Below, piece after piece: positions 1 through 12,900 of a stretch of DNA of 64,000 bases (positions are counted from its first letter, which is position 1; the number at the start of each line of letters is the position of its first letter). This DNA is from Agelaius tricolor (taxonomy: Eukaryota; Chordata; Aves; Passeriformes; Icteridae). A model generated the notes under the pieces. That model had not been told where the DNA came from. It saw only the letters and a program-made list of their open reading frames with translations, and searched no databases. The translations under genes were made by a program, and so were the position numbers. The stretch covers positions 9,161,001-9,225,000 of the forward strand of contig JALJCS010000022.1 in assembly GCA_023055355.1 (NCBI GenBank), in the 5' to 3' direction.

Positions 1-220
1 CACTGAATAGCTAATACATATCCTTTTCCTAGGGCAGCCAAACCCAGGGAAAAGTGACAAAAAGACATGTATAACACTTCAGCACTTGGCAACTACTGTG
101 TTCTTCAGGTGTCATTTGATGCTTGGCCTCCACAGTATTCAAAGTCAAGCAAAAATAAAAGTAATGCAAAAATACAAAGTTGGTTATGCAAAAATTGAAT
201 ATACATATATATATGCATTC

Positions 221-267
<47 letters not shown>

Positions 268-3180
268 CTTTTAATGTTTTATTGTCTAATCTACTGATAC
301 ATCCTGAGGAAGAAGCTGGATTCAGTCAACACCAGCAGTAACATTACAAAGACGATGATGTTTTTTGTTTCTATAATATTAAAATGGAAAAAAAAAACCC
401 TAGGGAAATTAAAGCAACTTCCAAGAAAGCTAATTGTAAAATGAATTCAAATTGGCTAAATGGTATCAGGAAAAAAAACCTTTTAGAAATCTTTTTTTTT
501 CTAAAAGACAAATTCCAGTGATCTTGAAATTTTACTTTTTATCCTTTCTAAAGGCAGAATTTTTCTTTTTGTAATGTGATCTATTTTGCTCTTTAGACAA
601 ACCCCAGCCCAAATTACAAGTAAAGAAAGGGAGAGAAGTTCCTCCAAAGGGTAATAAAACCATTAACTTTTCAGACTGAGGCAAAGCGAGTAGAATCTGT
701 TTTAAATGAGATGCAAATTTGATTTCAATGGCCGTGAAGAACAGCCTGCTGTTTACTTTGGAGAAATTATGAATTAAATGCAGCCTTGGTACAGTATAAA
801 CCATATTTTAACTGAGGAAGGCAGCCCAACAACACAGTAAGGAATCTTTTTGTGTGCACCAGCTTGGTAGTCTTGGCAAAGTGCAATTTGCAATTCCAGA
901 ATAAAAGAATCGTAGGCAATCTAAACATTCTCATTTATTTTTGAAAATGGTCCCATTGATTTGCTCTTAAGAGCCAGTGCAACAGAGGGAAATCAATGCA
1001 CTGTCCATAAGCCTTAGAGTGTATTGCAGATATTAACCATATACACATTGCTTTGAAGGGAGAAGCTTGTTCACTTCCTAGTACTCACTGAAATAGAAAT
1101 ATTCCCATTGCAAGTAAGAGATTTTCATGGCGAAGGAGGAAATACCAGAGTTCCTCTTCCTTTAGATATAACTACAGCTGCCACAAAAAGCTTCTTCAGT
1201 GAAAAGAAAGCTAAAAATAAATTCAGGCAAAAATTCTTATGCAGAGCTGCTTTCCCTGGGTTTTGAGAGTTTTCATTTTCTTGCCAAAAAGCGAATGTTC
1301 CTGCCAGTAGTTTTATATTTTTCTGTTATAAAACACAACACACAACTATTTTTCAGTAGTACATTTACAGGCACTTCAGGAAATGTTCTAGTCCCAAACA
1401 AATCTCTTTTATCCACTAGATTGCCTGCCAGGAGACCCTCTTGTGTTGCTCTTGCTCTGAGGAGGTTCCTTCTCAAAGCAGACTCTTCAGTCTCTGTTTA
1501 ATGCACAGCAGACCCTCTCTAAAAAGCACACAAAAGCTTTCTCAAAAACATATCTCAGGAGAGGAGAGAAACCTCACTAAGAGAACCTCCCTAAGCTCCA
1601 AAGGAAAACAGAAGCACATGGAAGTGGGTAGGGAATGCCAGGGAGGAATACAGAGGGGTTGCCTTGGACACAAAGGGATGAACATAGAAGAGACAAAGCA
1701 CTGTTGGATTAAAAACTAGCAAGGAGTATGAAGGGTAACAAGAAAGGCTTCTGTAGTTACTTTGGCATCATCAAAAAAGATGACCCAAGATTTTTCTAAT
1801 GTTTCTCTGGAAGCTGCCAGGAGCATTGAGGCCAAACAAACAAAACAATTGTTGCATGACTTCTTAATAGCCAACATTTAGAAATAAAGTTCCTCCCCCC
1901 GTCTACAGTGCCATTTCCAAATCTGGTACCCTTCACCTCAGGAGGAGTGGTGTATTTGTCCAATCTATCCAGCCAATTGGACTTCCAAGTGTGGAGTGTT
2001 ACTAAATCACATCTCTTCCTGTTAACCAACATTGAAACTTGAACTCAAGCTGCTGGCATTCAGGTAACACTGAGAGTGCATGACTAATTGTCAGCCTACG
2101 CATTTCCCTACCGTCAGCCAGTGACAATGAATTGGAAAAATGCAAAATTAATCTTTCAGGCTTTTTCTCCTATGCTAACTAAAGCTGAAAGGCTCATAAA
2201 AACAGCACCCAGCTGTGAATCTATGGAAAACACGCTGAATGCAAACAGAAAACTACCCACAGGGAGGAAAAAAAAAAAAAAGCTCTGATCAAAGCGTGAA
2301 AAAGGGCAAAACAAAAGTCTGTCCTTGAAATCCCTGCAAGCATTTTAATGGTGACCCTGTGCATTGTGCTACAACACTGAACTGCTTGGGAAATGTAAGC
2401 AGAATAGAGATGAGAAATATTTAATGAATGATAGTGCAGACGAAAGATATGGGAGCAAAAATGATGTTTGGACCCACTGAGAATCTCAGTTCCTAGTCCC
2501 AAAGCAGAAAAGTTCTTGAAGTGCATACTTATCTTAAAAGATGTTATGTTCAATTAAAGCTATTTAAATTATACATTTAAAGTCATGCCTGCACTTAAAT
2601 GCTTTTTTAGACTGTACCTCCCAAAATCGAGCTCTTCCCTGGCTCTTGAATGTTCACATTTAATAATGAGATTTCTCATTTCTTAATGTCCTTTAGTCAC
2701 TTAGTGTTTTGTAGCATCACTAATACGTATCAATGGAGAAAAATAGTATGAGAAAAACAGATCTTTTCAAAGAGTGGTTTGAAAGTAATGTTTTTCGCCT
2801 ACTGTAGGTGGTTTAACAATAATTGGTAAATGTTTTAATTTGCGAATTGAAGCAGCCAGCAGCCCTTCACTGGGACGCCAGGTGCCCAGCAGAGCTGCTC
2901 CATCCCTGCCCTGGCCGTATGCAGGACAGGATGCTTTCTGTCTGTGTCCATCTCTTCCTCAATTTCACAGCGAGTGGGGCTTCAGCTTCTGTGATGAAAA
3001 GCTCTGGAAGCTTGTGGACAAGCCCTCAGTAAGGCTGGGAAGGGTCTGCAGCAGTGACAAGTTTGCATGTACATTTTCCAGTGTTGCCTGCTGAAGAAAT
3101 GGAATAATTTGCCCTTTCATCAGATGCCGCCTTCTGGATAAAAATTTAATATAACGATGAGCCGCGTGCTGTGGTCCTGA
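1..3180. other. Intergenic region upstream of INPP5F
   Basis: No exon with a recognisable protein family, splice-site pair or RNA gene was found on either strand. The stretch is AT-rich, with short A/T runs and one AT dinucleotide microsatellite. In other amniotes the next gene upstream is BAG3, but no BAG3 coding sequence is visible here. A distal 3'UTR or enhancer cannot be excluded. Confidence 0.7.
227..263. repeat. (AT)n microsatellite
   Basis: An uninterrupted alternating AT tract of about 37 bp. A shorter imperfect ATAT stretch lies just upstream at about 200-214. Likely length-polymorphic. Confidence 0.95.
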
Positions 3181-3218
3181 GATTTCCTTTCACCACGGGT
3201 TATACCGTGTATCACCTT

Positions 3219-3500
3219 CTGAGGGCTGAGGGGAGCGGAACTCAGGGGAGAGGGGATGAGAAGATCCGGACTGAGGGGAGCGGGGATGAGGGAAGGTGGG
3301 CTGAGGAGAGAGGGAATGAAGGGAAAGGGGCTGAGAGGAGCGGGGCTGAGGGGAGCGGGGTTGACGGGAAGGAGCTGAGGAGAGCTGAGCTGAGGGGAGC
3401 CGATCTGAGGGGAGCTGGGCTGTGGGGAGCCGATCTAAGGGGAGCCGGTCTGAGGGTAACCGAGCTGAGGGGAGCTGATCTGAGGGGAAGTAGCTGAGGG
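3219..3500. repeat. G-rich, purine-rich minisatellite upstream of the INPP5F CpG island
   Basis: An imperfect tandem array of units of roughly 14-17 bp built around GCTGAGGGGAGC, with almost all purines on the + strand. Between 3342 and 3368 there are four G runs (GGGG-4 nt-GGGG-3 nt-GGGG-5 nt-GGG), which fits a G-quadruplex. The array ends about 390 bp before the INPP5F start codon, next to the CpG island. Long open frames across it on both strands are by-products of the repeat. Confidence 0.85.
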
Positions 3501-3658
3501 AAAGCCACTGAACGACCTCCGGGGGCCGACGGGCAGGGTCGGGGCCGCAGCCCCTCCGCCTCCCCTTCGCAGACCCCGCCTCCAGCACAGGCCCCGCCCC
3601 CTCGGGCCCCGCCCCTTGCTCTGCCCCTTTAAGCGCGCGCGGGGCGGGGCCGGGCGCT

Positions 3659-3666
3659 GTCACGTG
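3659..3666 (+). promoter_or_regulatory. E-box / CLEAR-like motif GTCACGTG
   Basis: GTCACGTG matches the first eight bases of the CLEAR consensus bound by TFEB/TFE3/MITF and the USF E-box CACGTG. It sits in the INPP5F CpG island, 222 bp before the start codon. A regulatory link to endolysosomal gene control is inference. Confidence 0.45.
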
Positions 3667-3887
3667 CGGCGGCGGGAGCGGAACCCGAGCTCGAGTCCGC
3701 TCCGCCCGCTCGCGCCCCGGCTCCGGGGCAGCGCCCGCGTGCGCGCGGCTGCTCGGGAGCGCGCGCCCCCGCGCCGGCCATTCCCCCTTCCGCCCCGGGG
3801 CCGCGCGCGGCGGCGGCGGCGGCGGGAGCGCCCCTTCCTCCCGTGCCGCCCTCCGTCCCTCTCCGCCGGCGGCTCCCCCGCGCCAGC

Positions 3888-3984
3888 ATGGAGCTGTTCC
3901 AAGCCAAGGACCACTACATCCTGCAGAGCGGGGAGCGGGCGCTCTGGTGCAGCCGGAGGGACGGCAGCCTGCAGCTGCGAGCCG
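3888..3984 (+). CDS. INPP5F: INPP5F coding exon 1
   Basis: Encodes residues 1-32 starting [12 protein letters not shown], plus the first base of codon 33. The ATG lies in the context GCCAGCATGG. The donor is GTGAGG. The exon lies inside the CpG island. Confidence 0.95.
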
Positions 3985-6900
3985 GTGAGGAGACCCCCGC
4001 GGCCGCGCCCGCCGCCTGCGCGGGCAAGGGCGGGCTGGGAGCCAGCCGGGAGCGGGCGGGGCCGGTCCCCGGCGGGTCGGTAGCGCTGCCCGTCGCCCCG
4101 CAGGTCGCAGGAGCAGCCCCGGGCCGCGGGAGGTCCCGGTGTCCCGGCTGCCGCGCCTCTCCGTGCGGTTGTTTCCCCGGTAATAAAGCAGCGCTGCCCC
4201 CGCTCCGCGCCCGGTGTGACCGGAGCGGTGCCGGTGGCCGTAGGCAGCCGGTGATCCCCGGGGAGCATCGCTGGGGCGAGGGGCCGGTGTCCGCCTTACA
4301 TAAGGGATGCTCCCGGGCATGATGGGTCCCGTGGTGGCCTCTTCCAGAAACTGAACAGGTGGATACAGCGGGAGGGACTGGGTCATCTGTAAGGTCCATT
4401 CCGGCCCTTCGACGTTCTGTGATTCTGTGGCTTCTAAAGTGCTTCTGAATTTTTCAGTGATTGTAGGCTGTGTGACCATTGCTCAGGGCTCCACTGTGTA
4501 TTAGTACAAGACTGAAGGGAAGGCAGCGCGAGCAAGAATTGAGCTGGAGTTGTGTAAAAGGCAATTTTGAAACCATGGTGGTTATCTTGTCCTACCTAGG
4601 AGTAAAGGTGTCTCTAAAATAAAATGCCACCCTTGCTTTGTGCCATGTGTGCTCCCTGCCCATGGCAGGAGGTTGGAACCAGGTGGTCTTTAAGGTCCTT
4701 TCTGAGCCAAACCATTCTATGAGTTTTTGTCATTCTCTGTGATTCTAATACGTAGCTTTGGTGGAGAGGACCACGCTGACCCTGCTTGTATGAGAAAGAA
4801 ACTCTAAATAGCTGTGTTTCACCAAACATGTGGCAGGCTGCACAGGTGTTACTTACAGCTTTCTAAAACTGGGATCTGTGTTATGCCAAAAAAGGTGGCT
4901 AAACATGTATATGACCAGGCTGGCTGTCCAAGTACAGTAGACTTTAGGAGCTTCTGTGAAAGGCTGGACAAACTTTAAACATAAACATCAAATACCGTTG
5001 TTATCTGTGTTTTTTCAAAGAACTGTTTTTCATACTGCACTTTGTTGTGTCATGTTTTCATCCTTGAGTTGTGTCTTCTCAGTGTAGTTTGTTTATGTCT
5101 CTTAGATAAAATTGCAATCTGTGTCAAGTTAGCATGACTAATTCCTGTCCATCAATTTCACTAATCCAGCAATACTTTGATTTGCAAGTGACCTTACAAA
5201 ATAATTGGTGTTAAGCTAGCAGGCAGTGCTGCTATTCAGTGAAACGTGTGCTTTCACAGGGGAGAAAACCCCTCAGGTTGAGGTTGGTGATGGTTACAGC
5301 CATCTGCACGGGCTGAAAGCTCTTCCTTGACCCACAGTAATTAAAACAACTAATGATCTATAGTTCTGGAGATTAGTGTTTGATAATTTCAAATTTAAAA
5401 GCATCAGTGCCTTGGTTTCATGCAGCCATTGCTGCGTTTTATTTTTTCTTGGTGTCCTTTAGCCTCCTGGAGGCTTTGCCCCAGTGCCCAGCAGTTTGTC
5501 TGCCTGCTGTTCCAGCAGCATTTTGTCCTGTGCCTGCCTCTGCATTTTCAGGCAGTTTCCATGTGATCCCTATTGTGTGTGACCTGCAGATTAACTAAAG
5601 GTAATGTGATATTGAAGTCCCCTGGCCCGCTTGAAACTCTCAATTGTTAGCAGTGCTTTCCCATTCCCATGTGTTTGCAGCTTTGTTTTTCCAGCCCTCT
5701 CTGTGGATCATCTTCTTGACAGTGGACTGAAATGAAATACCTTAGCAGGTAGAAAATAAGCCCAAGAAAGAAACAGTGCTCTCACAAGGAAGTGTTTCTT
5801 GGATCAATCAATAGCTCTTTCTTGTATTAAGACAAAACTTCATCTCCTCATGTTTGCAATTTTATTACATTTGACCATTTATTATTGGGGCCAGTTTCAT
5901 GCCCGGAAATGAGTAAATGGATTTCTGTGTGATGAGTCACTGCTGTGTTAAAAAAAAAAAAACAACAAAGTCATAACTTGTGTTCATTGACATGTTTAAT
6001 AATCTGTCAAAAGGCTGTGATCTGGCTCTGTGTCTCTACTTGGTTTTGGAGGCCTTGGTTTTAAAAATTCTATCTCACAGAGGCTGCTCTGAATTAATCT
6101 TTGCACATTCATGGGTTGAAATAGATAATACTGGTAAACCTTGCAAATCATTACTTGAGAGAGTAGGTCTGAATCTAAAGAGCTGATGCTAAGCTTGAAA
6201 GTACTCTCCTCCCTCAGCTATAAAGGCATGTTCAGAAATTGGCCAATATTGAAAGCTGTATTTCTGACCTCTTTGAATCATGGAGATAACAGCTTGAATT
6301 AAAAAAAAAAAAGGCAAATAATCTTGGTAAATATTTGCCATAAGCAAAGTCTGAGGTTGGCCCTCGTTTGAAAGATGTCAGCCTGTGTTTACAAGATGTT
6401 TCTGGGTTTTTTCAATTCTCTAAAGTGAAAGCACTAATGAGTCACCTGCAGGAAATCCATGAATCACTTTGGCATCATAGACTTTTTTTTTAAAAATAAT
6501 TTGGCTGTTGAGAGTGTGCATTTTTCAGTGTAGTGAAAAAAACATGTGCTGTTCAACCATGCCTTTAATGCCTTACATGAGGTCTTGGTCAGGATTTCAC
6601 TCTTGGATTACTCTGTTTATGCTCTGGGTGGCTCTTGATTAGATAGTTCTACACAGATTAGAAATATTTTTTTATTTATGATGTTTGTATAAATTGTGTT
6701 TATTTTTGCATATGAATACATATATATGTGTGTGTAAAGGCTAAAAAGTATTGAAGACACTGAAGTCTTCTCAGCATTTTTTAGCAGCAGTAGAAGGAAT
6801 GAGACTGTTATGGTGTAAAGCTTCTATTATCATTGTGCTGGCCTTGATAGTACTCGAGGCAGTAATGTCAGAGAAGCTCTACTAAAACTGTTTCTTCTAA

Positions 6901-9900
6901 CTGTGCTGATTCCCATTGCTCTGGAGAACAAAACCCTACCAAATATTTTGAGGGATACACAGACTGTAATTTAACTCAGCTTTTGGGGATGTCATGCTCA
7001 AAGACTTCATTGCCTCTGCCTGAGTTAGATGGGTTAAGCTGTGTTTTACCTCTGGAACTGTAAACTAGAGGCAGATGGGCATTTGTTTGTTTCAAACAGA
7101 CACTTTAGGAATTTATTGTTACAGAATTCATTTTCATTTGTTGAAAATGGTTGTGAGTCAGCAACTGAAGCAATGCACTTTAAATACTTTCAGTGAGGGA
7201 TGTGTTACCAAACAGTATTTTCAGAGTAGCAGGGGACACATTTCACGTTAGGTGTCTTAGTCTGATGGTGTGAAGTCATCTCTGAATCACAAATCATAAG
7301 GCCATCTAATATTCCAGCTGTGTGCTTGCCTTCCTCCTCCAAGGCATTGCAGGAGTCATGTAGCAGTGCCTTGTCAGAATTCCTGAGCTGCTCCTCATGG
7401 CTGCAGACTGGAGGAGCAAGAGCAGTTCCCTTGTGCAAGCCTGGGAGCGCTCAAGTGAAGGCCCTGAGCTAATGAATGGTGTAAGGAGTGATGCCACTGC
7501 CACCAAAGCATTTATTAGTAAGTTTTATTCTGCAGAGCAGTCCTAGACAGGGCTCTGAGGGGTGACAGCCTGGCTGTGAAGTCATGCTGCTGAATTGTTT
7601 CATACAAAAGTGCCTTCCTGAATTTCAGTAGTATGTCTTGGAAACTGCCTATCTATTCTGGGCAATGAATTCCACAGGAGGCTGGAGCTTTAGTATTTCA
7701 AGTCACTTCAGAAGGAACCTCAAGCTGTTTTTTGACACCTTTTTAGCTGCAGTGGGTACTGCACTGTTTCTCACCCTTGCTTGCTCATTCTGTTCCTCTG
7801 TTCCCTCCCCTCTCTTGGTTGTCAGCACCACGTCCTTGTGGCGTCTGTGACAAACCAGATGTCAGAGCTGATCTGCATTAGCTGGAGAATGTAGGCTGAA
7901 AAAATCTGCAGCACTTGGGTCCCTGGTGCTGCTTTTGCCTTCCTGGGAACGAGAACAGAGGGGAGCAGGGGAGTGGGCTGGGCTGCTCTGGATCCTGCCT
8001 CTGATTAAATATTGCATACATTAGTCACTGTGGTAGCTGCTGACTCTGAGATGAGATCTTCCTATATATTTATAAGAGAGAAATTATTTTGTACCTTTTA
8101 TAAATAAAATCTACTTTGTAATTCCACCTGCAGTTCTTTTTATAGAACATAGTAAAACTAAAACTGAGACTTAAGTGGGTAGGTAGTGTGTTAAAACCTG
8201 GCCTGGTGAGAATTAAGTACACCTTGAGGTGAGATGTTTCTTTACTTTCCTGTAGAGTCTTAGGAGGTGATGAGTTGAATATGACAAGGGTGTTCCCCTC
8301 TCTTTTTTTTTCCTCCTTTTCTTTCTATGAAGAGTTCTGAAAATGCCAAACTTGTCCCAACTCAGATGTGTAGATTTCTTGGAATTCCTGTTCATGCTGA
8401 AATGACCTGAGGTTTTAAATACAGGAAAAACTCCTAATGTTAATGCCTCATATCTTGATGTTGCTGGTTCTTTTTTTTTTCTTTTTTTTTGCCTTCCCCC
8501 AGTATTAAAATGAATCTAATTCAAGTGGATTTCTTTGGCTTGTATTTTGCTGGCAGAAGTGACTCATCTTTGATCTCATCAGTTAGTATTAACTAAATAT
8601 TGAGTAGGAAATTGCAGACTAACTGCAGCTAAAATATTTAGAACAGAGGACTCTGATTTCAATTAAGAAAGGTCTGCATCTGTACCAAGGGCTTGTGGTT
8701 TTTTCATGAGAACACTGCTCTTGTTAGGTTGTTTCACAGTTTATTGGTGTGGGTGATATTTCATCTTTATGTGTAAGGAAACGTGAAAATCTTTGTGATT
8801 TTAAGTTTTAAACTCTGAACTGCAGGACGAGGCAGCCACTTGTTTGATGTGCTGCTTGTGTTCTTTCAAAACAACTGTTGCAGATTGGAATGGGATAGAA
8901 AATAAAGTAATGGGAGTGGAGTATCAAGAAGAGGAGAAATTATTGGTTGTGTATCTAGAGGAAGAATTTGGAAGTAGTGCAGAAACTGTTTTTCATTAAA
9001 GCTTGGCTTTAGTAGGCAGGAATATTAATACTTAATCATCAGTTCTATTTTCTTGCTCCACACATCTTCCCCAATAAAAACTGGGAGAGGACTTTTTTCC
9101 TGAAAAGCTGAACCCAAATGAATGAAATAGCACTTGAACACTGAGGTTTTCCTTTTAAGGCAGAAACCTTACTTGAATAGAGCCCTGGAGCGGTGTTTGC
9201 TGAGTCTCTGAAACACTGAAAACAGGGCCCTTGAACATCCTTTGAACTGGAAAATGGAATTCGGAATTCGGAGCCAAATTTAAAAGTAAATAACCTTGCC
9301 CAAGAGCTGGTTGCAAGATCTGAATGGCAAATATGCTGGTCTGTCATTAATTGTTATCTTTCAGTTTTTTTCCTTGTCTGTTTCTCAGTTAAGGAAAAAC
9401 AGCAGCTTTTGCACATGGGGTGATGGTTAAGTTTTTCCCTATATTTGCATGCCTTCCAGTAACACTTAAATAATATGTTGCTGCTTGTTATCTGAGTAGT
9501 CAAATTTTCCCCAACAATTAAAAGAAAATAAAGGGAGGAATATGGGGGGTGGTAGTGGCTTGAAATCCTGTCTGTTCCTGAAACACATGCCAAATTTTTG
9601 AGTAAAACTCCCATATTTAGTGTTAGAAATGGTTGTTTCCAATCCATAACTCATCTTGTGCTTTGAGACTGATGAGTTGGACAGTCAGAGAGGAAATTTA
9701 ATTATGGCATCAGAAGAACAGGTGACGGTGAGGGAAAAGTTTACCTTGCTTCAACTTGGCTCACACTAATTCTCCCATGGCTCTTAAGGGGCATTAGCAT
9801 AAGTCAGCTCAGTGATTAGTAAAACAAACTAATTTCCATAATTGTGAAATCCTTCTGCTCAGTAAATGTTTATATTTTAAATTTTTGAGCATAGGATAGC

Positions 9901-12900
9901 TTTCCTGTGTTCTTCTTTCAGTGTGGCTGTAGCTGAGCAAACTTTTAATAGACAATCTTCAGAATGAGTGAACATAGTGTTTAAGCTGTCAGGTTTGTAA
10001 GTAGGTTTGAATAAAATCTTTCTCCTGCCTGATTGATAGTTTCCTTCTTGCAGAGTAAATAGGATTTTAAAAAATGCAGACAGCCTACTGCTTTCTTAGC
10101 TTTAAGGGTATATCCTCAAACAACTTGAGCTCTGTTGAAATACCATCTAAAAATGGGAATGAATGTGTGTTGGTGTGGAATAATATTAATTAGTGCAGAG
10201 TTGTTGCTTTTGGAAGGATAAAAGATATTTTTTCCATTTCTATTTTACTTCTGAGAAAATGTGTTTGCTAACAGAGTTCAGCAATGTGAAGAATAAAAGG
10301 AAGCTCTAAAGTTAAAAAGAAAAGCAAAATAAAGCCAAATCAACCAAGCAAAAAACCAACCCTCTGAGCTCCAGTGGCTTGGCACTTATTTGCATTTTAA
10401 GAGTCCCTGCTGGGTGATTTTCTGAGTGGTATTTACAGGTTTGTGGAAGGGATGTGAGGAGCTGATTCTTATCTCGAAGGCTGAGGTGCACATCAAAGCT
10501 TGTTGGATGTATTTAGCCATCAGTGGTCTCTGAAGTGGGGTGCACACACCTTGGGGGTGCTCAAGGCAGTCCACCGGGGGTGTGGGAAGAAAATACTTTG
10601 TACCATTAATAAAAATAAACGCTGTTTGAAAATAATGCTTATTTCACCCATTAAAAACCTCTTATCTTTTTTATGTTTTATAATACACGCAATAAAAATT
10701 ATTTACATGTTCTGCTGGACAAATAAACATACATATTTGGGATATGTGCTAATTTTGTTTTTCTTGGTGTGGCATTTGATCAGAATGTTTGGATGCACAG
10801 GCTCAGACTGTGTTTGGAGCAATCACTGGTGGCAGCAGTTTGTTTGCACTCCTAGCACAGGGGCTCCTTGTGCGGCTCTGTGTAGCACTGGAGGCTCTCC
10901 AGACAACCCAACATTTCCCGTATGGTTTCCAGTTTCCCAAGCAATGCCTGGTGACTCAAGGGATTTTCTGGCTGCACCAGAATACAAAGAAGTATTTCTT
11001 TATCAAGATGAGCAGTAGGGATTCATTTTTGTTAGTTGCTTTTTCCTGCTTTGGCAGCAGCACTATAAATGTCTGTTATTGCGTGCTGCCGTCCCCACTG
11101 CTTTAAATCTGTCACTAAATTGTACCTGACCTGTTTGTGGTCATCTTTTTTAATGCTGAGATATTGAAGGGAAGTGTCCCAAAAAAGCAGGTGATTAACT
11201 AAAGGGATAACTTGTTTAAAGTTTGGAGGAGAACATGCCAGTAAATAAAGTTAACACTTCATGACAATTAAGAGCTTGTAATACTCAATGTCTTAATGCT
11301 TCATCTTTCTGCAAGTAGCTTAAAGACAGTTTTAGAAGTCTGTGTTGAAAAGAAAACTCAATTAGCCTAAGTTTTATTTGCATAAGTAGTACTTTATTTC
11401 CTCCAAGAGAAAGGAGTTCAACTTTATATTCTTAAATCTTCCCAGTTAATTTGTAATCTCTTAATCCTGGCTAAAATTCCAGAACACTATTCAAAGATAA
11501 ACTGGAACTTGAAAGCAGACTTTCTTTTGAGAAGCCACAGGAGATCATAAAGGTCAAATAATGCTAATAATAAAGCCTTGCTGTTGTTTTTGATCTAAAT
11601 CAGACACAATTTAAAGGGAAAAAAAACCCCCCACCCTTAAATCTATTTTAAAATATTGAAGCTTCTTCCTGAAAATTAACACTTCTGGTGTTAAAATTTA
11701 CATTAGCAGAGCTGCATGATTTATTTTGGCTGTACATAGTGAGTCATTCTGCTTTTATTTTTTCTATATAAATATCCATGGCTTGTGTTGAATGGTGAAA
11801 ATGATGGAGAGTCAGTGCTCTGTCAGACCCCAGGAAGACTTCTTGAGAACTGCCCCATGAATGTCCATGCTCATTCACTTAGGTGTAAGCTGAAGGAAAT
11901 CCAGGGATGATGTGCATGTTCTGTATTGAACACACTGTCAGGAAACACTTCCTAGCTGAGGTTCACTCCCAAATGCCAACAGCAAGGGCCATGAGAGGTG
12001 TGTGTGCCCTCTGAACTACAGCAGGGTCGGAAAAAATAATTACAGCTGCTCCATGGGTTGAACCAGGCACTGTGGGCTAGATTCAAAGGATAACACATTA
12101 AATCATCTTTTCTTCTTGCCTTCTCCTGAGGAAGCTGCCAGCCTTGCCTCCAGCCATTCTGTGTTGAGCAAGTGGTTTATCCCAAAGCAGTGGTTTGTTT
12201 TCTAATCAGAGTTTGTGCCTGACCTTGGATCAGCTCAGCTGGTGGTAGACTGCAGAAGGAGCCAGAAAGCAGTTTTGGGTTTTGATGCTCTTCCAAGTTG
12301 CTTTTGTATCACCTTTATCAGGGTTATGTATGTGTAAACACAAAGAATGAAAGAGACTTTATCTGGTGGTGCACGGCTCTGTGTGCTGCTGGTGAGCTCT
12401 GAGGGTGGTGGTGGAAGTCAATCACATCAAAGCTGGTTTTGTTCTGAATTTGTGACACAGCTTCTGTTGTGCTGCAACTGAATGCTGATACAATCACTGT
12501 GGATGGTAAATGCGTTGCAGTGGTCATTTATCTCTGACAGGAATCAGCAAAAACCCCAACATTTGTTTCAGTAGCTTGAATTTATTTAGTAGGATAAGGG
12601 AAAGAAAGAAAGCAATTCTGTACTTCAGGATGGAAGCTTGGTGAGCAAGTGTATCCATCAGTGTTAAGAGCTGTCAAACACTGGCAGTTCTCTCCAATTT
12701 AAACACGTTGAGGGCAGCAGAGAATTCTTCAAGTCAGGGACGATCTTCCCTGGGACTCATCTCACTGCTCACAGTGATCCTTTCTGGACTTTCTGCTTCC
12801 ATTGACAGTGACTGTTTTGGCACTGCTCTTTTATCATCAGCACAGAACTGTAAGAAGTCTGTTTCAACATCCCTGTGTTGCAGTTTAAAGTTGATAAGTC

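Larger units (their letters stand above)
3530..4330 (+). promoter_or_regulatory. INPP5F: CpG-island promoter of INPP5F
   Basis: GC content and CpG density rise sharply from about 3530 and fall after about 4320. GC-box motifs (CCCCGCCCC or GGGGCGGGGC) lie around 3593-3614 and 3640-3652. No TATA box sits at an obvious position, which fits a dispersed CpG-island promoter. The transcription start cannot be fixed from sequence alone; it should lie between about 3600 and 3888. Confidence 0.8.

Noticed and set aside
3190..4479. Open frame of 429 codons on the minus strand across the INPP5F promoter and exon 1
   Set aside because: It runs through the G-rich minisatellite and CpG island, where stop codons are scarce by composition. 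It has low-complexity Pro/Ser/Arg/Ala content, matches no family I know, and lies antisense to a certain exon.
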